A stretch of DNA of 64,000 bases from Larkinella rosea (GTDB lineage: Bacteria; Bacteroidota; Bacteroidia; Cytophagales; Spirosomataceae). The number at the start of each line of letters is the position of its first letter. The stretch's first letter is position 1. The notes under the pieces were generated by a model. That model did no database searches and was not told where the DNA came from. It saw only the letters and a list, made by a program, of their open reading frames with translations. The DNA lies in NCBI RefSeq assembly GCF_003858635.1, contig NZ_RQJO01000007.1, forward strand, positions 311,941-375,940. The letters are read 5' to 3'. A program made the translations under genes and the position numbers. This document shows positions 25,069 to 33,790 of the stretch, piece after piece.

Positions 25069-26463
25069 TTAGAGAATAAACTGGCTCAGATCCCGGTTTT
25101 TGACTAATTCATTCAGTTTTTCACTGACCATTTCCTTCGTAATCGAAACTCGGGAATCCGGGCCGATGACGTCGGGAATATCGAACATAAAATCGTTCAG
25201 CAGGTGGCTCATGACGGTTTGCAGCCGACGTGCCCCGATGTTCTCGACTTCGGAATTGACCTGAAACGCAATCCGGGCAATTTCACGCAACGACTCTTCT
25301 TCAAACGTCAGTTCGACCTGTTCCGACTGCATCATGGCCACGTATTGCTTCGTGAGCGCGTTTTTGGGCGCTTTCAGAATCTGGAAAAAATCGTCTTCCG
25401 ACAGGCTTTGCAGTTCCACCCGAATCGGGAAACGGCCCTGCAATTCCGGAATCAGATCCGACGGTTTCGAAACGTGAAAAGCGCCAGCCGCCACAAACAG
25501 AATGTGGTCGGTATTGATGCTGCCGTATTTGGTGTTGACGGTGGTTCCTTCTACAATCGGGAGCAAATCGCGCTGTACACCTTCGCGACTCACATCCGGT
25601 CCGCCCGAACCGCTGCCCCGGTTGGTGGCAATTTTGTCGATTTCGTCGATAAAAATGATGCCGGTATTTTCGGCCCGGCGGATGGCTTCGTCCTTCACCT
25701 CATCCATGTCGATGAGCTTGGCGGCTTCTTCTTCCAGCAAAATTTTCTTGGCTTCGGCAATCGTCACCTTGCGTTTTTTACCGCGCCGGGGCATCATGCC
25801 GCCAATCATTTCCTGAATATTCATCATCGACAATTCATCGACTGTTCCGCCGATCATGCCGATATTGGGAGCCGCATTCTGCTGAACATCGATCTCGATT
25901 TTCCGCTCGTCCATCTCTCCCTTGCGGATTTTTTCCCGAAACCGCTCCCGGGTGCGTTCGTTCAATTCGGCGTCGGAATCCGGAATTTCGCCTTTGTCGT
26001 TGAGGTCTTCCAGTTGAAAACCAGATGGTTGTTTGATGGGTGGAATCAGAATGTCGAGAATCATGTCCTCCACAATCTGGAGCGCCCGCGTTTTCACCTG
26101 CTCTTTCTTGGCGGCTTTCACCATATTGACAGATTGCTCGACCAGATCGCGCACCATGCTTTCCACATCGCGCCCGACGTAACCGACTTCCGTAAATTTC
26201 GAAGCTTCCACTTTGGTAAACGGCGCATCGGCAATTTTGGCCAGCCGTCGGGCAATTTCGGTTTTCCCGACGCCCGTGGCCCCAATCATCAGAATATTGT
26301 TGGGGGTAATTTCCTGCTGCATATCGGGCGAGCTATTCATGCGTCGCCAGCGGTTGCGGAGGGCAATGGAAACATACCGCTTGGCATCGTGCTGACCGAT
26401 AATGTACTGGTCGAGTTCCGCAACGATCTGCCGCGGGGTTAAATCCTTGAGTGACTGCGTCAT
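25069..26463 (-). CDS. hslU: ATP-dependent protease ATPase subunit HslU
   Basis: 464 residues. This is the AAA+ unfoldase of the HslUV (ClpQY) protease, which feeds unfolded proteins to the HslV peptidase in the cytoplasm. The start LTPRQIVAELDQYIIGQHDA is typical, followed by Walker A GATGVGKTEIARRL, the YVGRDVESMVRDL pore-loop region, the inserted I domain (about 110-235) with MIGGMMPRRGKKR, Walker B IIFIDEIDKIA, the sensor region GRFPIRVEL, and a C-terminal tail ending DLSQFIL that docks into HslV. No hslV gene is adjacent: upstream is an AT-rich repeat and then porQ. It is possibly co-transcribed with the Tat-exported URO-D-like gene 12 nt downstream. Confidence 0.97.
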   Translation of the reverse strand: MTQSLKDLTPRQIVAELDQYIIGQHDAKRYVSIALRNRWRRMNSSPDMQQEITPNNILMIGATGVGKTEIARRLAKIADAPFTKVEASKFTEVGYVGRDVESMVRDLVEQSVNMVKAAKKEQVKTRALQIVEDMILDILIPPIKQPSGFQLEDLNDKGEIPDSDAELNERTRERFREKIRKGEMDERKIEIDVQQNAAPNIGMIGGTVDELSMMNIQEMIGGMMPRRGKKRKVTIAEAKKILLEEEAAKLIDMDEVKDEAIRRAENTGIIFIDEIDKIATNRGSGSGGPDVSREGVQRDLLPIVEGTTVNTKYGSINTDHILFVAAGAFHVSKPSDLIPELQGRFPIRVELQSLSEDDFFQILKAPKNALTKQYVAMMQSEQVELTFEEESLREIARIAFQVNSEVENIGARRLQTVMSHLLNDFMFDIPDVIGPDSRVSITKEMVSEKLNELVKNRDLSQFIL

Positions 26464-26464
26464 A

Positions 26465-26586
26465 AATAATAAATAATGAATAATGAATAATTAATAGTGC
26501 ACAATAAACGAACGCATTTGACGGAACCGAACCCGATTTTGGCGGTTAGCAATTGTGTTCATTGTTCATTATTAATTAATCATTGC
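26465..26586. repeat. AT-rich AATGAACAAT inverted repeat, copy 4
   Basis: The left side (26465-26508) repeats AATAATGAATAATGAATAATTAAT and the right side (26552-26586) repeats TTCATTGTTCATTATTAATTAA; the short core AATAATGAA/TTCATTATT is exact. It fills most of the 166-nt gap between hslU and porQ. Same family as copies at 324, 14931 and 20538. Confidence 0.65.
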
Positions 26587-26629
26587 TGACAAAGAAACAT
26601 AGGAAACTGCAATTTGTGCCGGGATTTAG

Positions 26630-27673
26630 TCATTTTTTTGGCAGGAAACGATTTAAATTGACCCGAAATGACAAATGGCTGTTTCCGCCCACCGACGGAG
26701 TGCCGAGGGAGCGCGCGTACGTCAGCTGGAATCCTTTGGCCTGAATGGCTACGCCGAAGGACAAACCGGCGGCCCCCGAACCCGTCGCCAGTTTGGCTTC
26801 CTGCCGACGCAGGTGGTTGTAACCTGCCAGCAGATTAACGTTCCGGTGAAGGAGAAATTCCAGCCCAACGGCTAGATGGCGCACAATTTTCTCCGGAAGG
26901 GCGGTTTTCTTCGGAATCGGATTGCCGTTCAAATCGTAGGTGACGTTCTGGGTCGGATCGTTGTACACAATATCAAGTTGATGCAGGTGGTGGGCCGTCA
27001 GGGTCGCGCGAATGGGCAAATGTTCCGGTTTAACGGTTACGCCAGCCTGCAAATCGAACGGCAAGTCCGGGCCACCAGCCTGGCCAGGGAAAAACGTTTT
27101 CAGCCGAAAACCGGCATTTTTAGCGACCAATCCAAAAATGAGTTCTTTTTTAGGATGCCGCCAGGTGCCGCCCACATCGAACAAAACCGCAAACGCCGAA
27201 TAGGTGTCGATGGACGAACCGACGGCTTTGAGCGTTGCGCCGAGGGTGAAATTGCCTTCGGTTCGGGCGTGCGACAGGCTCAGCGCATAGTCGCTGGAGG
27301 TGAACGTTCCAGTCTGGTTCCCCGACGCATCTGTCTGATCGAACGTGCCGTACGTTAAATATTGGAGCCCGGCCGCCCAGTGTCCTTTGCTCCGAACCGG
27401 TAAACCGTATTGCAGGGCATAATAGCGCGTATCGGCAAAATAAGGCACAAAACTCATCGCCAATTGATTACGACCGGAGGAGTCCAGCAAGGCCGGGTTT
27501 TGCAACGTAAATAAGCCTTCCGGCTGCGTATTTGAAGCCGCCACTCCCCCCAAAGCCGCCACCCGGGCATTCGTTGGAATGGACAGAAAAATAAAACGAT
27601 CCTGTCCTCCCGGCGGCTGAGCCAGCGCCAGGAATGGAAGCAGAGAAAGTAGTACTGGTAAATACGGTTTCAA
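26630..27673 (-). CDS. porQ: Type IX secretion system protein PorQ-like
   Basis: 347 residues if read from the TTG at 27671-27673, which directly precedes the signal peptide KPYLPVLLSLLPFLALAQ. The open frame extends to 27841, but the extra 56 residues translate a GC-rich inverted repeat and are rejected. The diagnostic start of the PorQ/PorV-like domain follows: FLSIPTNARVAALGGVAASN and LFTLQNPALLDSS, then regular beta-strands of an outer membrane barrel ending in LSFRVNLNRFLPK. In the known system PorQ and PorV/PorZ help attach C-terminal-domain cargo to the cell surface. This fits the CHU_C-bearing protein at 10.9-13.8 kb. The TTG start is inferred; no in-frame ATG lies close to the signal peptide. 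Confidence 0.85.
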   Translation of the reverse strand: MKPYLPVLLSLLPFLALAQPPGGQDRFIFLSIPTNARVAALGGVAASNTQPEGLFTLQNPALLDSSGRNQLAMSFVPYFADTRYYALQYGLPVRSKGHWAAGLQYLTYGTFDQTDASGNQTGTFTSSDYALSLSHARTEGNFTLGATLKAVGSSIDTYSAFAVLFDVGGTWRHPKKELIFGLVAKNAGFRLKTFFPGQAGGPDLPFDLQAGVTVKPEHLPIRATLTAHHLHQLDIVYNDPTQNVTYDLNGNPIPKKTALPEKIVRHLAVGLEFLLHRNVNLLAGYNHLRRQEAKLATGSGAAGLSFGVAIQAKGFQLTYARSLGTPSVGGNSHLSFRVNLNRFLPKK

Positions 27674-27681
27674 ATGCGTTT

Positions 27682-27818
27682 TCGGTTTACAGTTTTCGCC
27701 GGGCCGACGTTTCGGTTTCCAGTGGTTGACGTGAAAGTCGTCCGCGTTAGTTACCGTCGTTACGGATACAGCAAAAACCGTATACCGAAACGTCGGCCCG
27801 GCGAAGACTGTAAACCGA
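27682..27818. repeat. 35-bp GC-rich inverted repeat upstream of porQ
   Basis: The arms at 27682-27716 and 27784-27818 pair at 34 of 35 positions, with a 67-nt spacer. Shared words are TTCGCCGGGCCGACG and GTAAACCGA. A related but shorter element sits at 59357-59413. The pair lies between the DUF3575-like gene and porQ and would fold into a long stem in any transcript crossing it. Confidence 0.85.
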
Positions 27819-27830
27819 CAAACCGTAAAA

Positions 27831-28559
27831 CTACAAAACATAACCCAATTTGATGCCCAGTGTCGCGCTGGGCCGTAAACCGCCCTGTTGGTTGCTCCAG
27901 AAGAGAAAACCGGTGGAACGAATGACGTCTTCGTTGGTCGAGTTAAAACGGTAAGGAGTAAGGCTTCGGAAGCCGAAACCGACGTAGAAATCGAGCAGAA
28001 ACCGGTTGTCGCTGGGCAGGGTCAGCACAAATTGCCGACCAAATTTGGCGTGGATTCCCCAAACCGTGCGGTAAATCGGAAAAATGCCGCGTTCGAAATA
28101 CGCACAGGTGCCATCGACGCATTCCCGACCTACTGAGGTATTTTGAAGCGTAGTAATTTGTTTGAAAAAAGTTTCGATGGCAAAATACCGACCAATGGGA
28201 GGAACAGCATAATGCGGTCGGCGGAAGCCTCGGTATCGTTCGGAATACCGTCGCCATTCGGCCCGACCGCGCCAGATTTCAAAATTTTCATAATCTTCCC
28301 GCCGGGATGGATACATATTAATGGCTTTCCACCCGTATCCAAATTCAGCCTGAACGGTATGACGTGTGCCGAACAGGCGTTCCGCGCCAAACTGGATCGT
28401 ATTGTCGGTGTCGAATAACGCCAACGGGGCAAACTTGACCACCCAGCGCGGTTCGTGTTTCATCACCGGCGAGAGGGTGTCAGGCAACAACAGCACCTGC
28501 GCCAGCGAATGGAGCGGAAGTAAAACCAACAGCAGCTTTTTCAGAAAACGGTGCGTCAT
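27831..28559 (-). CDS. Secreted DUF3575-like outer membrane protein
   Basis: 242 residues. A signal peptide of about 20 residues (FLKKLLLVLLPLHSLAQ) is followed by MKHEPRWVVKFAPLALFDTD and IQFGAERLFGTRHTVQAEFGYG, the pattern of Bacteroidota DUF3575-type barrels. The C-terminal half has alternating strands and ends in the aromatic-rich LGIKLGYVL, as in outer membrane barrel proteins. The function is unknown. It overlaps the preceding LVIVD lipoprotein gene by 4 nt (ATGA) and so belongs to the same operon: LVIVD, LVIVD, DUF3575-like, possibly porQ. The family assignment is by pattern and is not certain. Confidence 0.7.
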   Translation of the reverse strand: MTHRFLKKLLLVLLPLHSLAQVLLLPDTLSPVMKHEPRWVVKFAPLALFDTDNTIQFGAERLFGTRHTVQAEFGYGWKAINMYPSRREDYENFEIWRGRAEWRRYSERYRGFRRPHYAVPPIGRYFAIETFFKQITTLQNTSVGRECVDGTCAYFERGIFPIYRTVWGIHAKFGRQFVLTLPSDNRFLLDFYVGFGFRSLTPYRFNSTNEDVIRSTGFLFWSNQQGGLRPSATLGIKLGYVL

Positions 28560-29317
28560 TGGATTTCGACCGGTAATTTGCTGAGCAGCGTCAGTTGCTG
28601 GGATGCGTCGTAGCGGTATTGAAAAATGCCGTCTTTACCCGTGACAATCAGCACCGAGCGGTTCGGAATGACGTCGTAGGAGCGAATGTCGTCGAAGGTT
28701 TTGATCAGTTTCAGTTTGACCGGATCGGTGGCGTCGAACACTTTCAAACCGGAATCTCCCTCGGAAACGAATAACAGATTGCCGTCGATGCCCAGTCCGT
28801 GCGGATTGATCATCGAAATCGAATTGACCATCGTTGGATTCGCCAGATTGGAAATATCGACTACTTCGAGCCGGTTCGGGCCGGTGTTGCAGGCTGTGCC
28901 ACTGCGGAGTGTGACGTACGCATAATTGCCCTGTGCCACCACCGGATCGCAACTGTAAATGTGCCGGTACAGGGCGGTTTGCTGCGGTCTGGCCGGATTT
29001 TCCAGGTTCATGATGTACATCCCGGTTTGTGTACCGATAAAAAGATGCTGGTTATACGGAAAAATCGTTTCGACGCCGAAGCCGAGCGACACCTTGCTCA
29101 GGTTGTTGGGATTACCACTTTGCTGCACGTCGTACACCTGCAAACTGTTTTGATTCACGACGTACAGATAATTGCCCGCAACGGCAAACCGGGCCATCGA
29201 ACCGCCGGTTCCGCTGCCGCCACTGGGATTAACATTCGCACTGTCTTTGCTGCCTACTTCCGAGCAACCCGCCAGCGCGGCCAGTCCGATCAGAATGAAA
29301 AAAAACGGAGTTTTCAT
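28556..29317 (-). CDS. LVIVD-repeat lipoprotein (second of a pair)
   Basis: 253 residues from the ATG at 29315-29317; the upstream extension of the open frame to 29404 does not look like a signal sequence. The lipobox is LAALAGC, so it is a lipoprotein. The body is a beta-propeller of LVIVD-type repeats: SLQVYDVQQSGNPNNLSKV, GMYIMNLENPARPQQTA, RLEVVDISNLANPTMVNS and GLKVFDATDPVKLKLIKTF. Each repeat is about 45 residues. Such propellers are found at the cell surface; a role in binding or scaffolding is plausible but unproven. Translationally coupled to the DUF3575-like gene, and 11 nt from the paralogous gene upstream. Confidence 0.85.
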   Translation of the reverse strand: MKTPFFFILIGLAALAGCSEVGSKDSANVNPSGGSGTGGSMARFAVAGNYLYVVNQNSLQVYDVQQSGNPNNLSKVSLGFGVETIFPYNQHLFIGTQTGMYIMNLENPARPQQTALYRHIYSCDPVVAQGNYAYVTLRSGTACNTGPNRLEVVDISNLANPTMVNSISMINPHGLGIDGNLLFVSEGDSGLKVFDATDPVKLKLIKTFDDIRSYDVIPNRSVLIVTGKDGIFQYRYDASQQLTLLSKLPVEIQ

Positions 29318-29328
29318 GGTGTGGAACG

Positions 29329-29877
29329 TTAGCGGTAGCATTTTGGATTGGTGAGCGTAGCGGTTTCCCAGCGAACGACAATGCCTTTTTCGGGATTGGC
29401 GCATTCAAACTGCACCCCGCGCTGCTGCGGGTAGGAGGGGTACGGGTACGCATCTTTGACGCGTTTCAAAACCGTCACCTTCCGGGGATCGGAAATGTCG
29501 AGCGCCACCAGGTCGAGCGAATTATCGACGTAAAGCACCTGATCTTTCACCGCCATATCGACGTTGCCCGGCACCGACACGAACGAGATTTTCTGCGGAT
29601 TGGCCGGATCGCTGTTGTCGACGATGTGAACGCCTTTCCCTTGTTCGTTAATGAACAAAAAACCGCCTTTAATGTATATCTTTCCGGGATTTCTGAGCGG
29701 TTGGGGTGCCAGCGTTTTAATCGCGCTGATTTCTTCGTAGGAGGCATAAACCGGTCGAAGGGCCTGAACCGGCCGATCCGGGTCGGTATCGCGGGGCGCT
29801 TCGCAGCCAAAAACCGCCAGCACAAGCAGCGGGGCCGTAAACCGGCGAACGAAATCTGGCTTGGAGAAGTGGGTCAT
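29329..29877 (-). CDS. LVIVD-repeat lipoprotein (first of a pair)
   Basis: 182 residues from the ATG at 29875-29877. The signal peptide ends in the lipobox LAVFGC. The chain has the LVIVD repeat GVHIVDNSDPANPQKISFV and LVALDISDPRKVTVLKRV, fewer repeats than its neighbour, and a C-terminal segment with PYPSYPQQRGVQFECANPEK containing one Cys and a final NPKCYR with another, possibly a disulfide. The two genes are adjacent in tandem and probably arose by duplication. Likely first gene of the operon running down to the DUF3575-like gene. Confidence 0.8.
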   Translation of the reverse strand: MTHFSKPDFVRRFTAPLLVLAVFGCEAPRDTDPDRPVQALRPVYASYEEISAIKTLAPQPLRNPGKIYIKGGFLFINEQGKGVHIVDNSDPANPQKISFVSVPGNVDMAVKDQVLYVDNSLDLVALDISDPRKVTVLKRVKDAYPYPSYPQQRGVQFECANPEKGIVVRWETATLTNPKCYR

Positions 29878-29945
29878 AGGAGTGTGCAGGTTTGTGCCTC
29901 TAGGATACAAATTCGCTTAAAAACGTTGGATTCGTTAATATAAAT

Positions 29946-29953
29946 TATTTTTG
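29946..29953 (+). promoter_or_regulatory. Possible -7 element of the acyl-CoA carboxylase gene
   Basis: TATTTTTG fits TAnnTTTG and lies 28 nt before the ATG. A TTG at 29926-29928 is 17 nt further upstream, a little close for the usual -33 spacing. Confidence 0.4.
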
Positions 29954-29981
29954 TTGCTAATCATTTCAATTCAATCCGTGC

Positions 29982-31538
29982 ATGGACACCGAAATTAAGT
30001 CTGCCAAAACCGAAACGCTGGATCATAAAAATGCCGAAGCCGAACTGGGGGGAGGTCAAAAGCGCATCGACGCCCAACACAAAAAAGGCAAATTGACCGC
30101 CCGCGAGCGCATTGCATTGTTGGTCGACGAAGGCTCGTTTGAGGAAATTGGCAAGTTTGTCATGCACCGCACGCGCGATTTTGGTCTGGACAAGGAACAT
30201 TACCTCGGCGACGGCGTGGTGACCGGTTACGGCACCGTCAACGGGCGATTGACCTACGTTTTTGCCCAGGACTTTACGGTTTTTGGGGGCGCTTTATCCG
30301 AAACCCACGCCGAGAAGATTTGCAAAATCATGGATCTGGCCATGAAAAATGGCGCACCCCTGATTGGGTTGAATGATTCGGGGGGAGCCCGGATTCAGGA
30401 AGGCGTTTTGTCGCTGGCGGGTTATGCCGATATTTTTTACCGCAATACGCTGGCATCCGGCGTTATTCCCCAGATTTCGGCGGTGATGGGACCTTGCGCG
30501 GGCGGAGCGGTTTACTCGCCCGCCATTACGGATTTCATTCTGATGGTCGAAAACACCTCGTACATGTTCGTGACGGGTCCGAACGTGGTGAAAACCGTTA
30601 CCCACGAGAATGTAACGGCGGAAGAATTGGGCGGAGCCAGCACCCACAGTACCAAATCCGGCGTCACGCATTTTGCCTGCGCCAACGAACTGGAGTGTAT
30701 TCAATACATCAAGAAATTACTGAGTTATGTTCCGCAAAATTGTGAAGATGAACCCGTTCGGTTGCCCTACGAACCTTCAGACGAAAACCGCCCGAAGCTA
30801 AGTGCCATTATTCCTGAGAACCCGAATCAGCCGTACGACATGCGCGAAGTCGTGGAGGAGATTGTGGATGCCGGCAGTTTTTTTGAAGTGCATCAAGCCT
30901 TTGCGGAAAACATTGTGGTCGGTTTTGCGCGACTGGCGGGCCGGAGCATTGGCGTCGTTGGCAACCAGCCGGCGGTGTTGGCGGGCGTTCTGGACATCGA
31001 TGCCAGCACCAAAGCCGCCCGGTTTGTGCGGTTTTGCGATAGTTTCAACATTCCGCTGCTGGTGCTCGAAGACGTGCCCGGTTTTCTGCCCGGCACCGAT
31101 CAGGAGTGGAACGCCATCATCACCAACGGCGCGAAATTGCTCTACGCCTTTTGCGAAGCAACCGTACCGCGCGTAACGGTGATTACCCGGAAAGCCTACG
31201 GGGGGGCGTATGATGTCATGAATTCCAAGCACATCGGGGCCGACATGAACTACGCCTGGCCGACCGCCGAAATCGCCGTGATGGGCGCGAGCGGAGCCGC
31301 CGAGATTATTTTCAAACGCGAAATTGCCGAATCGGACGACCCGCAGGCGAAGTTGCAGGAGAAAGTACTGGACTACACGAACAAGTTCGCCAATCCGTAC
31401 CGGGCCGCCCACCGGGGATACATCGACGAGGTGATTTACCCCGAACAAACCCGCCAGAAACTGATCCGGGCGTTCCAGATGCTGGAAAATAAAGTGGCGA
31501 CCTTGCCGAAGAAAAAACACGGGAATATTCCGTTGTAA
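29982..31538 (+). CDS. pccB: Acyl-CoA carboxylase beta subunit (carboxyltransferase, propionyl-CoA type)
   Basis: 518 residues, typical length. It transfers CO2 from carboxybiotin to an acyl-CoA such as propionyl-CoA. Both halves of the carboxyltransferase are present: the N-terminal half has [54 protein letters not shown] and the oxyanion region [17 protein letters not shown]. The C-terminal half has [39 protein letters not shown] and [11 protein letters not shown]. No biotin-carrying alpha subunit gene is adjacent, so the partner is encoded elsewhere. Acyl specificity is inferred by overall likeness; acetyl- or methylcrotonyl-CoA cannot be fully excluded. Transcribed away from the LVIVD operon. 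Confidence 0.92.
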   Translation: MDTEIKSAKTETLDHKNAEAELGGGQKRIDAQHKKGKLTARERIALLVDEGSFEEIGKFVMHRTRDFGLDKEHYLGDGVVTGYGTVNGRLTYVFAQDFTVFGGALSETHAEKICKIMDLAMKNGAPLIGLNDSGGARIQEGVLSLAGYADIFYRNTLASGVIPQISAVMGPCAGGAVYSPAITDFILMVENTSYMFVTGPNVVKTVTHENVTAEELGGASTHSTKSGVTHFACANELECIQYIKKLLSYVPQNCEDEPVRLPYEPSDENRPKLSAIIPENPNQPYDMREVVEEIVDAGSFFEVHQAFAENIVVGFARLAGRSIGVVGNQPAVLAGVLDIDASTKAARFVRFCDSFNIPLLVLEDVPGFLPGTDQEWNAIITNGAKLLYAFCEATVPRVTVITRKAYGGAYDVMNSKHIGADMNYAWPTAEIAVMGASGAAEIIFKREIAESDDPQAKLQEKVLDYTNKFANPYRAAHRGYIDEVIYPEQTRQKLIRAFQMLENKVATLPKKKHGNIPL

Positions 31539-31555
31539 ATTGACTTATTGAACAA

Positions 31556-31929
31556 ATGGAAAAGCAGCATTTGACCAACTTCAAGATCGAGAATTTCAAG
31601 CGGTTTGATTCGTTTGAAATGTCGAATGTTGGAAAGTTTATGAAGAATGTTTAAGCCAGCAGGAAACGAAGATGACGGATACAGGTAAGTTTACTACCCC
31701 CGCCCGCAAAACCAAAATCTATGCGTATCTGGAAGCATTGTTAGGCGAAACCGATTCTGAAAAAGAAAAGATTAAAGAGCGAAAGAGAAATTATCGGGAA
31801 ACAAAACATTGGAATATCGCTCCAGCAAATCCTTTTTTAAAACCGCTGAAAGCCTTTCTCGACCCCTATTTCCCCAACGCTCTCAAAAAACACAGCCCAG
31901 GTTTTAAAAATACGCTTTCATCGCTTTAG
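31556..31929 (+). pseudogene. Remnant of an AAA15-type ATPase and its partner protein, joined by an internal deletion
   Basis: At 31556-31654 a short frame reads MEKQHLTNFKIENFKRFDSF then EMSNVGKF and stops after a few codons. This looks like the first 28 residues of AAA15/OLD-like ATPases, which normally continue into a Walker A such as LIVGDNNVGKT. Immediately after, in another frame (31639-31929), VYEECLSQQETKMTDTGKFT and TPARKTKIYAYLEALLGETD look like the C-terminal part of the small partner proteins (DUF3226-like) often found next to such ATPases. Nearly the whole module is missing in between. The C-terminal frame overlaps the convergent isomerase gene by 26 nt, so its last residues are probably not original. 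Family assignments are from memory of sequence patterns and need a search. Confidence 0.6.
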
Positions 31930-32818
31930 GATACTGGGGAATTGCCTGTTCTGGCTCCAAAATGTCGGGGTGCCAGAGTTTTTCCCACTCAAAACTGTAG
32001 TACCCTTCGTATTTCCCGGCTTTCAGGGAATCGATGGCTTCCCGAAGCGGGGCCTCGCCCTGCCCAGTCAATACGTACTGATGCTTCCCGTTCGCGATTT
32101 TGGCGTCCTTCACATGGACGTGTCGAATGTACGGTTTCAGTTTCCGGTATACCTCCGCCGGAGCTTCAGGGGCATCGGCCCACATGTTGAAGATGTCCCA
32201 GATCAGGCCTACCCTGGGATGTTTGGCGGTCTCCAGGATCTGGACCAGTAGGTCGCTTCGGGTCAGTTCGCCATGCGATTCCAGCAGAACCGTTACGGAA
32301 CTTTTTTTTGCATAGTCGCCCAGTGTCAGCAACCCTTGACTAATAAGCTCAAGGGTTTTTTCACGGCTTTGGTCAGGTGGGAGTTGGTCAGGGAAAACGC
32401 GGACATAAGGGCAATTGAGTTGCTGCGCCAAGTCGATAAACCGTCGGGCTTCGTCCAAATTCCTGGCTCGTTTCGTCGCGTCAGCGTGGTGAAGTTGCGC
32501 AGATGACCCCAGGTTGCAGATCTGAATTCCCTGGTCTGCAAAACGGGTGCGGGTTTCGGTTGCCTGATTTACCGTACGGAAAGCCGGACTTTTGGTCAGA
32601 TCCAGTTCGCCCTCCAGACCCCGAAATTCGACCGCCTTATAACCAGCCGTCACGGCGGTTTTCAGAATGGTATCGAGGCTCCATTTGGGACAGCCGAGGG
32701 TCGAAAAGGCAAGTTGTGGTTTTTTCGGACCGAAACCCGATAAAGCACCGGACAAAGCTGTTGTCAGCCCGGCTGCGGTTATTTTGAGTGCCGAACGGCG
32801 AGTCAGTTGGGGCATCAT
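31904..32818 (-). CDS. Sugar phosphate isomerase/epimerase-like TIM barrel, Tat-exported
   Basis: 304 residues. The N-terminus has a twin-arginine signal (LTRRSALKITAAGLTTALSG). The xylose-isomerase-like TIM barrel follows: LGCPKWSLDTILKTAVTAGY and KAVEFRGLEGELDL, the QLNCPYVRVFPDQLPP strand, VTVLLESHGELTRS with a metal-ligand Glu/His pair, RVGLIWDIFNMWADA with Asp, IRHVHVKDAKI with His, and YYSFEWEKLWHP with a Glu ligand. This is the divalent-metal barrel of the AP endonuclease 2/xylose isomerase superfamily. It probably acts on a sugar or polyol in the periplasm; the substrate is not determined. Start at the first Met (32816-32818). Confidence 0.85.
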   Translation of the reverse strand: MMPQLTRRSALKITAAGLTTALSGALSGFGPKKPQLAFSTLGCPKWSLDTILKTAVTAGYKAVEFRGLEGELDLTKSPAFRTVNQATETRTRFADQGIQICNLGSSAQLHHADATKRARNLDEARRFIDLAQQLNCPYVRVFPDQLPPDQSREKTLELISQGLLTLGDYAKKSSVTVLLESHGELTRSDLLVQILETAKHPRVGLIWDIFNMWADAPEAPAEVYRKLKPYIRHVHVKDAKIANGKHQYVLTGQGEAPLREAIDSLKAGKYEGYYSFEWEKLWHPDILEPEQAIPQYPKAMKAYF

Positions 32819-33005
32819 AAAAGAAGTTCAGGCGCTGAATGAAAGGTGGGTTGTTATTTTTCGCCAATTTAGCATCCAATACGGATATGGTCCAAACGAA
32901 AGGTGAAGCAGCAGGCTAACCAACCGAAAACCGGGTATAGAATAAGGATTACATGCGTTAGATACTGATATTTTTTACCGTTCAGAAAAAAAATCCGCTG
33001 TTTCG

Positions 33006-33034
33006 TAGGGGGTTCCTACCATTTGGGTGTCATA
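33006..33034 (+). promoter_or_regulatory. ECF-type promoter copy 1, upstream of the sigma gene
   Basis: A 29-nt element: TAGGGG at the left end, GGG at 33025-33027 and TGTCATA at the right end, with 16 nt between GGGG and TGTCAT. The same element with the same spacing occurs at 34910-34938 and 39105-39133. It lies 68 nt before the GTG start of the sigma gene, pointing to autoregulation. Confidence 0.8.
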
Positions 33035-33102
33035 TCGGTGGTTGCAGGAGGGTGGGTTAAAAAAAGAGTGGTAGATTTGCCAGGAAAAACGGACGCAACT
33101 AC

Positions 33103-33684
33103 GTGCAACTGACTGATCAGGAATTAATTCATGCGATACGACTGGGTAACGAACCCGCGTTTGAAGCCGTGTTCCGGCAGCATTACGCGTCGTTGTGCCA
33201 GTATGCCCGCACGTTCCTGCACGATTGGGATGATGCCGAAGAAGCCGTTCAGGCGGTTTTTCTGGCGATTTGGGAAAAACGCGATAGCCTGGAAATTACG
33301 GTTTCGCTGAAATCGTATCTGTACCGGTCGGTGCATAACCGGTGCCTGAATCGCATCCGGCATTTGTCGGTGCAGGCCGAACACCGGGAGCAGGCGGTTT
33401 ACGAGGTCGAATTGTACCAGTCGTCGTCGGAAGCGCCCATGCAGTCGTTGATTGCCGACGAATTGTCGGATCGGTTGAAGGTAGCCATTCAGCGGCTGCC
33501 CGAACAATGCCGTCTGATCTTTTCGATGAGCCGGTTTGAAGAAATGAAATACCAGGAAATTGCCGATCAACTCGGACTTTCCATCAAAACGGTGGAAAAT
33601 CAGATCGGGAAAGCCCTGCGCATTTTACGAACAGAATTGGCCGATTATCTGCCCATTTTGTTAACAATGTTGTTTTTAAATTGA
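33103..33684 (+). CDS. FecI-like ECF sigma factor
   Basis: 193 residues starting at GTG (33103-33105); no better start is in frame. Region 2 (about 20-90) has EPAFEAVFRQHYASLCQYAR and DAEEAVQAVFLAIWEKRDSL. Region 4 (about 130-185) has RFEEMKYQEIADQLGLSIKT followed by VENQIGKALRIL, the usual FecI/Bacteroidota form. It is the first gene of a unit with FecR (33791) and the STN-repeat protein (34964). The 29-nt promoter found before this gene, before 34964 and before the TonB receptor at 39161 is the best candidate for its binding site. It directs RNA polymerase to these promoters when FecR releases it. Confidence 0.95.
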   Translation: MQLTDQELIHAIRLGNEPAFEAVFRQHYASLCQYARTFLHDWDDAEEAVQAVFLAIWEKRDSLEITVSLKSYLYRSVHNRCLNRIRHLSVQAEHREQAVYEVELYQSSSEAPMQSLIADELSDRLKVAIQRLPEQCRLIFSMSRFEEMKYQEIADQLGLSIKTVENQIGKALRILRTELADYLPILLTMLFLN

Positions 33685-33790
33685 GAAGGTGGAAGAGAGA
33701 CAAGAGAATATAGACTAAAAACACGGTTAATTCACTGAAAATCATTTTATCTCAAATCTCATGTCTTGAATCTTTACTCTAGAAAAATAA

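Noticed and set aside
33685-33790. Possible inverted repeat of AAGAG/CTCTT-type words between sigma and FecR genes
   Set aside because: The arms match poorly when aligned; pairing is not above what the composition allows.
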